Shown here one piece after another: positions 50,417 through 60,907 of a DNA stretch of 64,000 nucleotides. How positions within the stretch are numbered: the stretch's first letter is position 1; each line of letters begins with the position of its first letter. The stretch covers positions 1 to 64,000 of the forward strand of contig JAIRVH010000043.1 of the NCBI GenBank assembly GCA_031253985.1, given 5' to 3'. The translations under genes were made by a program, and so were the position numbers. A model generated the notes under the pieces. It made no database searches and was not told the origin of the DNA. It saw only the letters and a list, made by a program, of their open reading frames with translations. The stretch comes from Sphingobacterium sp. Lineage in GTDB: Bacteria > Bacteroidota > Bacteroidia > Sphingobacteriales > Sphingobacteriaceae.

Positions 50417-51886
50417 TCAACCTTTCTTGGCCAATTCGATCTTGTTTGACATTTCGTTAACGATCTTTTCGACATCCGAACCGCTACCCGATGACTGGAA
50501 GCGAATAAAACCATCTTTATCAATCACCACTTTAGTAGGGATGCCACTGACACCGTAGGCCGAAACTACAGACTTATCCTTCTCCTTCATTTCATCATAT
50601 AGAACATGGAAGCTATATTTATTGTCATTGATAAAGTTGTTGACGAGTTCCTTATAGTTTTCCTCCTTCTGCCAGGTATTGATAAACAGAAAGACAACCT
50701 CCTGATCATTTGCATATTTGTTGACCGCAGCCTGCATACCCGGGAATGACATTTTACATGGTCCACACCAAGTAGCCCAAAAGTCAAGTACAACCACTTT
50801 TCCTTTCAGCCCCGCCAAAGATACTTCGTTACCCGAGCGATCCACCAACGAAAACTGAGGGGCTTCTTTTTTGACCATTTCAGCTTTCAACTTTGTTACC
50901 AGCATTTCATCAATACGTCCATTTAACTCTTTTAGATAAGTTGTCGTATCTGAAAGCCCATTATTCAATTTACTATACAACGGCAACAGTGTCTCCAATA
51001 ATTTAGGTTCTTTTCCTTCTTTGATGACTTCCGTTTCGATAAGCTGAAAAGCATCTAGATCCCGACCTTTCGCCTGAAGCGCCTTTGCATACGCAATCGT
51101 CGCCGTCTCTGAAGGTGATGCTGTATGGACCTTAGCCAATATCTCAAGTGCTTTGTCAACTTGCCCATTTCCCATCAGTGCATCAGCATACTGCAAACTG
51201 ATAGCACCTATGTACTGGCCCCCCGCGCTTTTCTTGCCCTCCGATTTTAGTTGGTTTAGATTTGTATAGACCGGTTCAAGTATACTTTGTGAAAAAGTAT
51301 ATTGTTTTTGCTGGTTTAACTCGCGTCCGATTGCAAAGACAACATGAACATAATTGTCTTTGGACCTCAATAAATCTAAATAATAACTTACCCGGTCCAA
51401 GTTTTTTTCTTTTGCATACTGCTGTGCAACTGCCCCCATACCGTAGCCATAAATTCCGTTATTTTTATCATCATAACTGTTTTCCGGAAATTTTTTAATC
51501 AAGGCATTATACTGCTCTTCCATTTGCGCCGCAGTCTGATTATCCGCTTTAAATAATTTACCGAACGCTTCATTTCGAACGGTAATTCCCTTTGGAAATT
51601 TTTTGGCAATACCCACTTTAATCGCATCCGCTTTGTCTGCTTTTTGTAAGCCCGTATAGATCTGTCCAGCGAGCAACTGATCCGTCTCTTTTTTTGATTT
51701 GGCCAGAAATTCAGCTTCCTTTACTAATTCAGCTTTGGATTCATCTGTCCCCTTCTGGAATAAGCCATTGAGATGCTTATAAAGCTCCTCTTGTGTGACT
51801 GCCTTTTTTGCAGCTAATTGTCCAAATGCAACTTGGCTTCCCAATAGTAAGAGTGGGAGAACTAACTTTATTGATTTCAAATTCAT
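50417..51886 (-). CDS. TlpA-like thioredoxin-fold protein with helical N-terminal region (copy 2)
   Basis: A 489-residue exported protein, the same length as its counterpart at 9977-11446. After the signal peptide (LPLLLLGSQVAFGQ) comes a TPR-like helical region at about 30-335 and a TlpA-type domain at 342-485. The active site is WATWCGPC with Cys374 and Cys377, and the cis-Pro segment is GVSGIPTKV. The CxxC interior is GP here and QP in copy 1, which may tune redox potential. It is the last gene of the second sigma-to-TlpA locus, 65 bp after the PKD-like gene, and is followed by a hairpin. Confidence 0.9.
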   Translation of the reverse strand: MNLKSIKLVLPLLLLGSQVAFGQLAAKKAVTQEELYKHLNGLFQKGTDESKAELVKEAEFLAKSKKETDQLLAGQIYTGLQKADKADAIKVGIAKKFPKGITVRNEAFGKLFKADNQTAAQMEEQYNALIKKFPENSYDDKNNGIYGYGMGAVAQQYAKEKNLDRVSYYLDLLRSKDNYVHVVFAIGRELNQQKQYTFSQSILEPVYTNLNQLKSEGKKSAGGQYIGAISLQYADALMGNGQVDKALEILAKVHTASPSETATIAYAKALQAKGRDLDAFQLIETEVIKEGKEPKLLETLLPLYSKLNNGLSDTTTYLKELNGRIDEMLVTKLKAEMVKKEAPQFSLVDRSGNEVSLAGLKGKVVVLDFWATWCGPCKMSFPGMQAAVNKYANDQEVVFLFINTWQKEENYKELVNNFINDNKYSFHVLYDEMKEKDKSVVSAYGVSGIPTKVVIDKDGFIRFQSSGSGSDVEKIVNEMSNKIELAKKG

Positions 51887-51951
51887 ATTTTAAGATTTAA
51901 GTATGTTTAAATAAACGATTTTATCTATTATAGCTGACTGCCAGCCGCTCT

Positions 51952-53433
51952 TTATTCGGTCAATATGCCTAGATGCAGGTCTACAATCTCGTCCACCACG
52001 TGCGGAAAAGATTGTTCTAATGCCATTGTGTTTGCATTGTAGATGTAGATGGAGCCGGGCTTGCTTGCTGTCGGATCATTAGTCGCTATCATCAACTTAC
52101 CATCGAGGATCTTAAATCTGACAATATCCCCACCTGCATTTGCAGGTAGCTGAATGTATTTCTGAAATTCTACACCAAGATAAGAGGCCATATAAATGGT
52201 CTTTCCCATAGCCATAAACCAGCGGCTTGTGCGACCGTCAAAATAAACATACCCTGCGTTACCTATCGCTGGCATTGGACCCGTTCCCAAAAGACTGAAA
52301 GATTTAGGTTTGTAATCCGCACTGTAGTCCAATCGGTAAGAATATAGTTGATCGCCCTGTTTAAAGAGATAAATATGGTTGATGGATGGAATATTAGCGT
52401 AACTACAGGCCAAGAATGTCTTACCTGCCATCAGTTCCTGTCCCAAAATATCCTTGTAATCATTTATATAGACATATTCATTGGCTGTGATACCATTATC
52501 CCAGACCCTTACCTTTTTATTCTTTTCGTCATAGATGCTCATAAAGTATCTTCCGTTTCCAAGTGGAGTAGCCACTCCATTCGGAGCGACCTGATAATCT
52601 GTTGGATCATTCATAAAAGCAGGAAGGCCTATTGTACCTTTTCTCAATACATGAAACTTACCCTTATTGATTACATAGATTACATCATTGTACAGATCGT
52701 TCATCACCTGGCTTGGACGAAGCTCAAAATTACCACCACCGACATAGCTGGATGAATTATACAGCAGAGTAGGTAAAAACTCCCTGGAATCGATGACCAC
52801 GATAGGGTTTGCAGCATCCTGAATCCCGATCGTCAACACGTTATAAAAATCTGTTGACGAAGCGCCATACTTTTTGATCCCACTGATCGACAGCGGATTC
52901 TGGCCCAGCTTACCCAGCTTGGGCAATAAAACCTGATCAAAGGAAGTTTTTTTTGTAATGCTCGATAGACAGTACAGAGATGCCGCTTTCGATTTATCCT
53001 GCGTCAGTACATAATAACCCCACTTATAAGGGTTGACGATATTCAAAAAACAATTGTAACTGCTTGTTATTCCTGTAGACCTGTCCGTTACAGTAAACTC
53101 GGCCGAGATCTTACCATAACGCTTATTGGCCACATAAAATAGATTTTTCGATTTACTGACCGCAACAGAGTCCACCTTCCATTCAAAGGTCATTTGCGTA
53201 GTATCACTAGCCGAAAGCGTCCCTGTCACTGTTGGATTCAACCGAATAGTATCGTTAAACGGGATTTCATAGATCCGCCCCGTCGGATGATTACCCTCCA
53301 GCAGGCCCGTGATTGTTATTCTATTCACGTCCTTGTAATTATAGTTACCTAGATCCTTAGAACAGCCTCCCTCAATCAGAAGAGCCAGGAACAGGATAAA
53401 AGATCGGTTTATAAATTTCATCTGCTTCATCAT
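51952..53433 (-). CDS. PKD-like family lipoprotein (copy 2)
   Basis: A 493-residue lipoprotein with lipobox LALLIEGGCSKDLGNYNYKD. The GNYNY opening parallels GNYSY in copy 1. The early Ig/PKD-like segment is MTFEWKVDSVAVSKSK. Later repeats (GDQLYSYRLDYSADYK, then GSIYIYNANTMALEQSF) suggest a propeller-like body. Its start codon overlaps the DUF4843 stop by 1 nt, so the two are translationally coupled. Function is unknown beyond the SusCD association. Confidence 0.82.
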   Translation of the reverse strand: MMKQMKFINRSFILFLALLIEGGCSKDLGNYNYKDVNRITITGLLEGNHPTGRIYEIPFNDTIRLNPTVTGTLSASDTTQMTFEWKVDSVAVSKSKNLFYVANKRYGKISAEFTVTDRSTGITSSYNCFLNIVNPYKWGYYVLTQDKSKAASLYCLSSITKKTSFDQVLLPKLGKLGQNPLSISGIKKYGASSTDFYNVLTIGIQDAANPIVVIDSREFLPTLLYNSSSYVGGGNFELRPSQVMNDLYNDVIYVINKGKFHVLRKGTIGLPAFMNDPTDYQVAPNGVATPLGNGRYFMSIYDEKNKKVRVWDNGITANEYVYINDYKDILGQELMAGKTFLACSYANIPSINHIYLFKQGDQLYSYRLDYSADYKPKSFSLLGTGPMPAIGNAGYVYFDGRTSRWFMAMGKTIYMASYLGVEFQKYIQLPANAGGDIVRFKILDGKLMIATNDPTASKPGSIYIYNANTMALEQSFPHVVDEIVDLHLGILTE

Positions 53434-54203
53434 TAAGGTAATAGAATACGTTCTTTGGTACTGTCGCCACCAGGATAGATCTGATGATCGATAAAATACT
53501 GTTTAAGCACCTGAATGTAATTGAAGGTAACAGGATACCAGCTTGCAATAGCCGAAGTAGGCATATTATTCCAATAATATATCGGCCCCGGTGCCCCTGT
53601 TGTCAAATCTGGCGAAGGGTCAGCGCCAAGGTGATACACATGCATCCATTGCTGGAACACCTCTTTTTGATAAGGGCCAAAATAATTTTTCCAGGTATTC
53701 CACCAAGCCGGTTCATTCAGTATGTCGTCAACCACAATCCGTAGTTTTTGATTGTATAGATTTCCGGGAGCAAAAGCCTCATTTTGTTCCAGGCGCAGAT
53801 ACAAGACCGTGGGCTCAGCTTTCATTTTGGCTGTACGTTGAAATGTGATAAAAAGGGTATCCACATAGCGGCTGGCGCCAATCATTGCTGCAGAAAATTT
53901 CACGGTAGCCGGATCATATCTGGACGAATCTTCCAACACATAAGTATAACTACGATCTTTCGCGCTCGCCCTCCCACCGATACCAATCGGAATCGCAATG
54001 GTCTTTTCCTTGCGTTGCAGATCGGCATCCAGTGCAAATCCATAATAGACACTGTCTGCAAATTTTTCTACAGATCTGGTGTTGGCATTTGGATAGGCAA
54101 AATAGATGTAGCTCTGCGCATCGTCAAATTGCAGCATATTGTCATTTTTATTGCAGGCACCCAGTATAACGGCAGCACAAAAAAGCAAAATATATGTTTT
54201 CAT
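53433..54203 (-). CDS. DUF4843 lipoprotein (copy 2)
   Basis: A 256-residue lipoprotein with lipobox LFCAAVILGACNKND. DUF4843 features are YYGFALDADLQRKEKTIAIPIGIGG near 50 and the C-terminal WNTWKNYFGPYQKEVFQQWMHVYHLG. It starts 5 bp after the SusD stop, the same spacing as in copy 1. It is probably an accessory surface protein of the SusCD complex, with no known activity. Confidence 0.82.
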   Translation of the reverse strand: MKTYILLFCAAVILGACNKNDNMLQFDDAQSYIYFAYPNANTRSVEKFADSVYYGFALDADLQRKEKTIAIPIGIGGRASAKDRSYTYVLEDSSRYDPATVKFSAAMIGASRYVDTLFITFQRTAKMKAEPTVLYLRLEQNEAFAPGNLYNQKLRIVVDDILNEPAWWNTWKNYFGPYQKEVFQQWMHVYHLGADPSPDLTTGAPGPIYYWNNMPTSAIASWYPVTFNYIQVLKQYFIDHQIYPGGDSTKERILLP

Positions 54204-54208
54204 TTCAG

Positions 54209-55696
54209 TTAGTTTTGAGGGTTATACAACAATTCATCATCTGGAATTGGCAACCTGAATATTTCGTTTTTAGGTTGCACCGGTGTAGGTCGGTCTATCG
54301 TTCTGAACAAGCGTTTATATTCCGTAAATAGATAACCTTCCCCAATATTCTCTTTACGCATCTCATCAAAGATCAGATCCTTGAGTTTTTGTGTAGTCAT
54401 ATCCGCTCCGAGCACAAGGTCAGTCGTTATATTTCTGCTATTACGCACGATATTGAGGTATTCCATTGCTTTTGCCGGGTTGCTGGAAGCAGCACTTTCA
54501 GCTGCAATCATATAAATAGTATGCAGACCTATCACCTTGTTTTCATAAGCCGGACGATAATTGACATCCGATGGTAATCGCTTTAAATCAAACAGATATT
54601 TAGATAGCTTCCAGGGATAAGCAGTATTCGGCTGTATAAACCAATTAGTAAGGCGTGCATCATTTAGAGAACCATGCACTGTACTGTTGTAAAGGTTCGT
54701 ACGCAGCCAGGTATAATTGGGAAATAGAAAAGGTGATGTCGAACTCGAAATGGTTGCATCGGGTTGCGGAAAGACCAAACTAACCAATGTACCGAGTTTA
54801 CTGGAAAAAAGAGCAAATATATTTTCCATCGGCATCCGTGCGTATGCACCGGGTGCAATTTCACCTGATAAGGTCAGGCGAACGCTTTCCGTCGTTTTAA
54901 GTTCAACAATAAGCTCTTCTGCATACCTGCCTGCGTTAGTTAGATCACCCTTCCATTGTGCGACCATGGCCTGGAGTGCGAGAATTGCATAATAGTTCAT
55001 ACGAATGCCACGGTAATCAATCAGACTATTGTAATGCTCATAGGCAAATTGGTTTAGATTAGCATCCCTTGCATTCGAACGGATAGGATCCTTCTCCAGC
55101 AAAGCACGAGCTTCCGCAAGGTCCTTTTCCAATAAGGTGATCACCTCTGCTGCTGTAGAAAACTTCGTCGCCGAATAAGCGACAGCCTCCCGGTACGGCA
55201 TTGCCTTTGCCGAAGCCCCTTCGCTCGAGATGGCGGGACCAAATAATTTCAACAGCTGGAAATGGCAGAATGCACGCAAACCAATAGCTTCCCCTTTGAT
55301 CAGATTGTAGTTTTGATCAGTCTTGATCCGGTCTACATTTGCCAGAATAATATTGGTCTGATTGATACATTGGTAGAATTTACTCCATATGTTGGCAATC
55401 GTTTTCTTGGGTATATCGTAATTGTACTCATAGCGGAAGGAGCGATAATAGTTGTGCCCCGAATTGGTCACATTATACGATCCGACCAAGCTTTCCATAA
55501 AACCATATTTCATTTCACGACCATAGAGGGTATCCGTATTCATGGTTTCGTATACACCTGCCAATGCAGCACTAAAGCCAGATCGATCTGTGAGCAGATC
55601 CTGCTCATAAGCTTTATCAGTGGGGTTGACATTTAAGAATTTTTCGCAGCCCGACAGTATGCAGAGCACAGCGATGGCGATTATTAACTTTTTCAT
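54209..55696 (-). CDS. SusD/RagB-family lipoprotein (copy 2)
   Basis: A 495-residue SusD-type lipoprotein with lipobox LCILSGCEKFLNVNP. Shared SusD traits are the opening VNPTDKAYEQDLLTDRSGFSAALAGVYE, GLRAFCHFQLLKLFGPA in the core, and the late FDEMRKENIGEGYLFTEYKRL. It starts 3 bp after susC ends. It should close over the receptor barrel as a lid for an unknown ligand. Confidence 0.93.
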   Translation of the reverse strand: MKKLIIAIAVLCILSGCEKFLNVNPTDKAYEQDLLTDRSGFSAALAGVYETMNTDTLYGREMKYGFMESLVGSYNVTNSGHNYYRSFRYEYNYDIPKKTIANIWSKFYQCINQTNIILANVDRIKTDQNYNLIKGEAIGLRAFCHFQLLKLFGPAISSEGASAKAMPYREAVAYSATKFSTAAEVITLLEKDLAEARALLEKDPIRSNARDANLNQFAYEHYNSLIDYRGIRMNYYAILALQAMVAQWKGDLTNAGRYAEELIVELKTTESVRLTLSGEIAPGAYARMPMENIFALFSSKLGTLVSLVFPQPDATISSSTSPFLFPNYTWLRTNLYNSTVHGSLNDARLTNWFIQPNTAYPWKLSKYLFDLKRLPSDVNYRPAYENKVIGLHTIYMIAAESAASSNPAKAMEYLNIVRNSRNITTDLVLGADMTTQKLKDLIFDEMRKENIGEGYLFTEYKRLFRTIDRPTPVQPKNEIFRLPIPDDELLYNPQN

Positions 55697-55699
55697 GCT

Positions 55700-58600
55700 T
55701 TAAAATTGAACCATTACACCAAAATTAAATTCACGGGCATACGGATAATCTATCCCCCGTTCCATGCGGACCGTACTCCAACGGAACATATCGTTCATGG
55801 AGAAATTTAACCGAAGTCGTTCCAGCTTATACCGCTTGAGGATAGCATTGCTAAACGAGTAGTTGACGTTGATCGTGGAAAGACGCAAAAATGACTCCGT
55901 CTGTACAAAACGGCTCGAAGGCTGTGTGACCGACTGATCGCCGATGGCCTTATATCGGCTGAGGTCGCCAGGTTGTTTCCACCGTTCTTCCAATACACGT
56001 CTGTCGGCATTCAGATAAGGTGAGTTGTTTTCGATCTTATCCATTAACGTCTGATTATAGATATCTCCTCCAAGGGAATAATTGCCAATGATCTGCACCG
56101 ACAACCCCTTGTAATTGACTGTTGTGCCCACGTTTCCATATAATGTTGGCTCGGCATTACCGACCACTTCCTGATTATTGGCATCCCATTGATAAGTCAC
56201 ATTACCATTTCTATCGCGGTACAATTCACGGCCATTGGCTGGATCAATCCCCAGCGAAGGTACCGCCCGAATAACACTCAGCGACTGGCCTTCCTGATAG
56301 AACTGCGATGGACGGATCACATTGCCCTTGTTATCTTTCTTCACAAGCGACTCGTTGAGGGTACGCAGCTCATTGGATATCTCTTTCAATTTACTCCTGT
56401 TTTGGACCGCCCCTAAGGAAAGGTACCAGCTAAAATCTTTTGCTGTATTGTTTAAGACACGAAGGTTGGCCATCGCCTCAAATCCCTTGTTCTGCACCTT
56501 ACCCAGATTCTGAAAAAACTTATCATTATAAAAGCCAAAAGATGGAGCCACGTTTACTGTAGAAATCATGCGGTTGGTGATCCGGTCATAATAGGAAACA
56601 TCCAGTTTCAGCAGATCACCTTTGAATCCAAACTCCCCACCAATGCTCCGCTGCTGCTGTTCAGGCCAGCGTACCGCCGGATTTCCCTGTCCCGTGTAGA
56701 TAGCTGCGTACTGGTTGTAATAGTTTTGTCCCGTAAAAAAATTGTAGGAGGTACTTACCATACCCACATTAAATTCACTTACGGTGCTTGATGTACCCGC
56801 ATTCAGGTACAAACGCAGTTTGGTCAAGAAGCTATTTTTAAACCATTCCTCATTGTGCATATTGTAAGAAAATCCGGTACTCCAGAATGTTCCGAAGCGA
56901 TTTTGACTCCCGTAGATCGAAGCGCCGTCCGAACGCAGCGTACCGCTCAGATTATATTTGTTGTCGTAGGTGTAGAAAAGCGAACCAAGGAAGCCCACCG
57001 AACGGACCGGCAATGAAGTTGACTTCGGCAGCGATCCCACAGCATATTGCAAGGCCATTTGAGGAGTCATAAAACGATCATCCACATAACCTGTTACTGT
57101 ATTGAGATTACCCACGGTATTCTGCTTTCTGATTTCGGCAATTGCATTGGCCACCAACTGATGCTTTCCAAATTTATTGGAATACTGCATATCCACTTTA
57201 CCTTCATACTTGGTAAAGTTTTGGTTGCCAAAAGTGTAGGCCCCACGCAAATTAGCATCTGTGACTGTGGCAAAATCGGTATGGAACGGCGATTTGTAAC
57301 GGTCTAGATCCGTAACGGTACGTACAATTGTTCCCGAAGCCCTCACAATCAGCTTGGGCAACGCATACCACTCTATCGACATATTGTCCTGTAGCGTCTG
57401 GCTTACCTGTTCATCACGAAAACCAAGTCCCGCATTATACAACGGATTATACAGTGTTGGCCCCCAGCTATACCATTGCCCAAGTTCACCGAAGCGGATA
57501 TTATAATTGCCTTGATCATCATAGATCCGTTCATAAGGATTCAGTGTGGTATAGGTCTTAAAGTCGCCGTATGGACTATTGTAGGCCTTGCTGTACAGAT
57601 AAGTACCCACATTACGAAATGTGATCACATTGGGAATACGATATATCAGCGTAAAACCAGCATTACCGCGAGTCCTTCCGGACTCCTTCATAACTCCCTT
57701 ATTATCAAAATAACCACCTTCAAGACTATACCTGACTCCATTGCCACCACCTTCCATGCGCAGACTATGGTTGACGGAAAGCGTATTTCGCACCGGCTGC
57801 TTCAACCAATACGTATTCACTCCCGCTGCTACATCCTGCTCACGCTTAGCGAGTAGGTTGCTGTAGCTTTCCTGCTGGATCAGATCCCAGGAAGGGTCGC
57901 CGCTCCGCGAAGTATAGAGGTCTGCCAATTTTTCATACTGCAGCTTCTCGACAGCATTCATCAGGTTATAATCAGAAAGGTCGACCATCGCCACCGAAGG
58001 TTTCATATCGTAGGTTACTGTAAACTTACCGTCTTTGGGCAGGCGCGTTTCAATGACCACCACGCCATTTCCGCCGCGGGAACCATACAAACTCGTGGAA
58101 CTGGCATCCTTTAAAATCGAAATTGATTCAATCCGATTCACATCGATATCATACAAGGTGGTGAGGGGTACCTCAAAACCGTCCATAATAATCAGGGGTG
58201 CATTTACAGCATATTCTCCGACACTCGAGACCCCACGGATATTGATCTGTGGCATCACATTGGGATTGGAGCCTGCAGTGACACGTTCATCTACTTTAAA
58301 GGACGGATCCAGTGCTTGTAATACCGTAAAAATATTGGTTGAATTGAATTTTTCCAGATCCTGCCGAGTCACCATCGTAGCTGCCCCTGTAAAGTTGTCC
58401 CGTCGCACTTTGGTATAACCCGTCACTACGGTTTCCTCGATTTGATGAGTTACCTGCTCGAGAGTTACCGTTAATGGCTCTGGGGAAGAAACCTCGACGC
58501 GCTTGCTCTCATAGCCTACCATGGAGAAAAGCAGCTCGGTCTTCTTCGACATCACAACGAAGAAAAGACCATTTTCTCCCGACAACACACCATTATTGGC

Positions 58601-59107
58601 GCTGCCCACCACTTTGATTGACACACCAACCAGGGGTTTCCCCGTATTGTCCTGAACACGGCCTCTTATCCTGATATGTTGCTCTACCGAACTTTCAGCT
58701 CTCTGCCGAGGATGCTGATCGCTGACCGGTCCTGTTGAGGCAGGCTGCTTTCGACGTACCAAAATAGTATTGTTCTGAAATAACAGGTCGACAGGCTGAT
58801 TTTCAGAAATCTCTTTCAGTATCTGAATGATATTTTTGTTATCCGCCTGGATACTGATGGGTTTGCTGTTTTTGAGGAGCGCCAAATCGCCTATCAAATC
58901 AGCATTTGCCTGTTTACGGATTTTCTCCAGCACCTGATACATCGAACTTTTATGCTCGTTCAGTGTAATGTTCTGCGCATGTGACACCCCCATCGTCGCC
59001 GACAAAAGCAGTCCACTAAGCACTAATTTAGCCAGGTATTTACCGACATCTTTGGGCAAATCGGTAGCCGCCACTTTTTTTTCAAAATGGTAAACATTCA
59101 ATTTCAT
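55700..59107 (-). CDS. SusC-family TonB-dependent receptor with STN domain (copy 2)
   Basis: An 1135-residue receptor and transducer. A long leader with hydrophobic core (LVLSGLLLSATMGVSHAQ) precedes the STN domain at about 48-118 (MYQVLEKIRKQANADLIGDLALL). A carboxypeptidase-regulatory-like domain spans about 146-220, followed by IEETVVTGYTKVRRDNFTGA and plug and barrel regions closely parallel to copy 1. FecR lies only 30 bp upstream, so in this copy susC probably shares one transcript with the sigma and FecR genes. Confidence 0.95.
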   Translation of the reverse strand: MKLNVYHFEKKVAATDLPKDVGKYLAKLVLSGLLLSATMGVSHAQNITLNEHKSSMYQVLEKIRKQANADLIGDLALLKNSKPISIQADNKNIIQILKEISENQPVDLLFQNNTILVRRKQPASTGPVSDQHPRQRAESSVEQHIRIRGRVQDNTGKPLVGVSIKVVGSANNGVLSGENGLFFVVMSKKTELLFSMVGYESKRVEVSSPEPLTVTLEQVTHQIEETVVTGYTKVRRDNFTGAATMVTRQDLEKFNSTNIFTVLQALDPSFKVDERVTAGSNPNVMPQINIRGVSSVGEYAVNAPLIIMDGFEVPLTTLYDIDVNRIESISILKDASSTSLYGSRGGNGVVVIETRLPKDGKFTVTYDMKPSVAMVDLSDYNLMNAVEKLQYEKLADLYTSRSGDPSWDLIQQESYSNLLAKREQDVAAGVNTYWLKQPVRNTLSVNHSLRMEGGGNGVRYSLEGGYFDNKGVMKESGRTRGNAGFTLIYRIPNVITFRNVGTYLYSKAYNSPYGDFKTYTTLNPYERIYDDQGNYNIRFGELGQWYSWGPTLYNPLYNAGLGFRDEQVSQTLQDNMSIEWYALPKLIVRASGTIVRTVTDLDRYKSPFHTDFATVTDANLRGAYTFGNQNFTKYEGKVDMQYSNKFGKHQLVANAIAEIRKQNTVGNLNTVTGYVDDRFMTPQMALQYAVGSLPKSTSLPVRSVGFLGSLFYTYDNKYNLSGTLRSDGASIYGSQNRFGTFWSTGFSYNMHNEEWFKNSFLTKLRLYLNAGTSSTVSEFNVGMVSTSYNFFTGQNYYNQYAAIYTGQGNPAVRWPEQQQRSIGGEFGFKGDLLKLDVSYYDRITNRMISTVNVAPSFGFYNDKFFQNLGKVQNKGFEAMANLRVLNNTAKDFSWYLSLGAVQNRSKLKEISNELRTLNESLVKKDNKGNVIRPSQFYQEGQSLSVIRAVPSLGIDPANGRELYRDRNGNVTYQWDANNQEVVGNAEPTLYGNVGTTVNYKGLSVQIIGNYSLGGDIYNQTLMDKIENNSPYLNADRRVLEERWKQPGDLSRYKAIGDQSVTQPSSRFVQTESFLRLSTINVNYSFSNAILKRYKLERLRLNFSMNDMFRWSTVRMERGIDYPYAREFNFGVMVQF

Positions 59108-59137
59108 AAGGTTAGTTTTTGTTAGTCTGTCGTTTTT

Positions 59138-60262
59138 CTATTTGATGTATATGTAATTATTTTCCATCGTATATTTCATCGGATGCACCGTTGCGATGAG
59201 ATCGAGCACTTCTTTTAGACTTTTATCGCGTCGCACACGACCGAATAGCAGCACCTGAGCCACACTGGCATCTACGCGGATCTCTATGCCATACCAGGCA
59301 CTCAACTTCCGCGACAACTGCTCTACATTGACCTCATTCAGATCAAAATACCCTTCCTTCCAGTCGATGTAACGTTCAATATCTTTTACTTCGATGATTT
59401 TTTTACCATTGTAAACCTGATTTGGCCGGATGCGCACAGTAAATTTTTCTTCATGCGCTTGCGCTAGACTTGATCCGCGATCAGAAAAAGCCACTGCTCC
59501 CTCAAGCAAAGCTGTTTCATTGTTTGCCGTAAAATCGGCATTGAATTTCGTTCCCAAAACCTGAATGGTCTGTTCGTCACCACGCACAAAAAATGGTACC
59601 CGTTTATGATTCCGCTCCTGCTTGGCTACCTCAAAGTAACCTTCACCCCGGAGGGCCACCTCGCGAATATTACCTTCAAAATAGATCGGATAACGCAGTT
59701 CACTATTGGTATTCAGCCAAACTTTCGTCCCATCGGCCAGCTGTACATGAGCTGTACCTCCTGTCTTTGTACGAATGGTATTGTAGACCACCTTTGAGGT
59801 CTTGCCCCTATCAGTTAGGTAGATAATCTGATCGTCAGCGGTCCGCACAATTCGGTAACCTATGGCCTGTAAAGTGTCGTTACGCTTGAGCTTATCCAGA
59901 TCAAACTCCTCGTTGTTTTCCAATACGACGATGGCATTTGATTTCAATGGGGCTTTCACATCTTCAATGCTGGCAAATAAAATCCGTTCGGACTGCTTCT
60001 GCCAATACAGATGCAGCGTTGTAGTCAATAAGACCAGAATACTCGCCGCAGCAATCCATTGCCATGTAGACTGTTTTTTAGGCTTTTTGATAAAAGGCAT
60101 CTTTTCATCCAGACTTTCCAATAAGCTTAACATCCGTGCATCTTCGGGTTCCGGAAACTTATCAAGCTGGTCCAACCAACGTTCAACCAAAGCCATCTCC
60201 TCCGGGGAGCATTGCCCAGCCTGATATCTTGCAAATAGTGAATCGTCAATCTCCATAGTCAT
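59138..60262 (-). CDS. FecR-family anti-sigma factor (copy 2)
   Basis: A 374-residue inner membrane anti-sigma factor. The N-terminal sigma-binding part reads LFARYQAGQCSPEEMALVERWL. The TM helix is WQWIAAASILVLLTTTLHLYW near 83-103. The periplasmic FecR domain has VQLADGTKVWLNTNSELRYP, REVALRGEGYFEVA and VLGTKFNADF. The C-terminal tail (VEQLSRKLSAWYGIEIRV) is the STN-contact type. It is about 50 residues longer than copy 1, mostly from an insert between the TM helix and the FecR domain (VVLENNEEFDLDKLKRND). Confidence 0.93.
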   Translation of the reverse strand: MTMEIDDSLFARYQAGQCSPEEMALVERWLDQLDKFPEPEDARMLSLLESLDEKMPFIKKPKKQSTWQWIAAASILVLLTTTLHLYWQKQSERILFASIEDVKAPLKSNAIVVLENNEEFDLDKLKRNDTLQAIGYRIVRTADDQIIYLTDRGKTSKVVYNTIRTKTGGTAHVQLADGTKVWLNTNSELRYPIYFEGNIREVALRGEGYFEVAKQERNHKRVPFFVRGDEQTIQVLGTKFNADFTANNETALLEGAVAFSDRGSSLAQAHEEKFTVRIRPNQVYNGKKIIEVKDIERYIDWKEGYFDLNEVNVEQLSRKLSAWYGIEIRVDASVAQVLLFGRVRRDKSLKEVLDLIATVHPMKYTMENNYIYIK

Positions 60263-60325
60263 AATTGTTAGTCCAGCCCTGATGGTGCTATACTAAGGTT
60301 AACGGCACTACTAAACGATTGTCCC

Positions 60326-60892
60326 TTAAAAAAATAAAAAAAGTAAAAACGATGAAAAGTTAGACCTGATGATTTTTAAAGTAGATGAGTATTGATTGCG
60401 CACGGTCTTCTCCGAAAGACCCAATAAATTGGCTATTTCGGGGTTGGAATAGCCCTGTAGGCGCAATTTTAAAATGGCTTGATATTGTGGCCCATAGCGA
60501 TGGAGCACAGCAAATATCGAATCGCTAAAAGACTGCGTACGGATAGCTGCATCGGCTTCTTCAAAAGCAAATTCATTCCCATAAGATTTTAAATCATCGA
60601 GATAGCCCTGTGCATTCGTTTCCTTAGCGAAATAATCGATAATACGCCGCCGGAGGGCTGTAAAAAGATAAGCTTTGAAATCGTTCTGATAATCGATGGT
60701 ATACCTGTTGTTCCAGGTACGGATAAAGACATCCTGCACAAGATCCTCGCCCACAGCTTCGCCAACCCTTTTGATCGCATAGATGAGTAGAGCAGCCTTA
60801 TACCGTTCATATAACATATGAAATGCCCCATCCTGGTTCTTAGAAACCAAAAGAAGCAGTTCCTCGTCACTCAAACTTTCCAACTTAGGCAT
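60326..60892 (-). CDS. ECF sigma-70 factor (copy 2)
   Basis: A 188-residue sigma factor from ATG 60892. The frame extends to a TTG at 60910, but that codon overlaps the -7 element, so the ATG is preferred. Region 2 is seen in MLYERYKAALLIYAIKRVGEAVGEDLVQDVFIRTWNN and region 4 in YQAILKLRLQGYSNPEIANLLGLSEKTVRNQYSSTLKIIR. It heads the second seven-gene locus. Confidence 0.94.
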   Translation of the reverse strand: MPKLESLSDEELLLLVSKNQDGAFHMLYERYKAALLIYAIKRVGEAVGEDLVQDVFIRTWNNRYTIDYQNDFKAYLFTALRRRIIDYFAKETNAQGYLDDLKSYGNEFAFEEADAAIRTQSFSDSIFAVLHRYGPQYQAILKLRLQGYSNPEIANLLGLSEKTVRNQYSSTLKIIRSNFSSFLLFLFF

Positions 60893-60907
60893 GATGATTG
60901 ATTTAGA

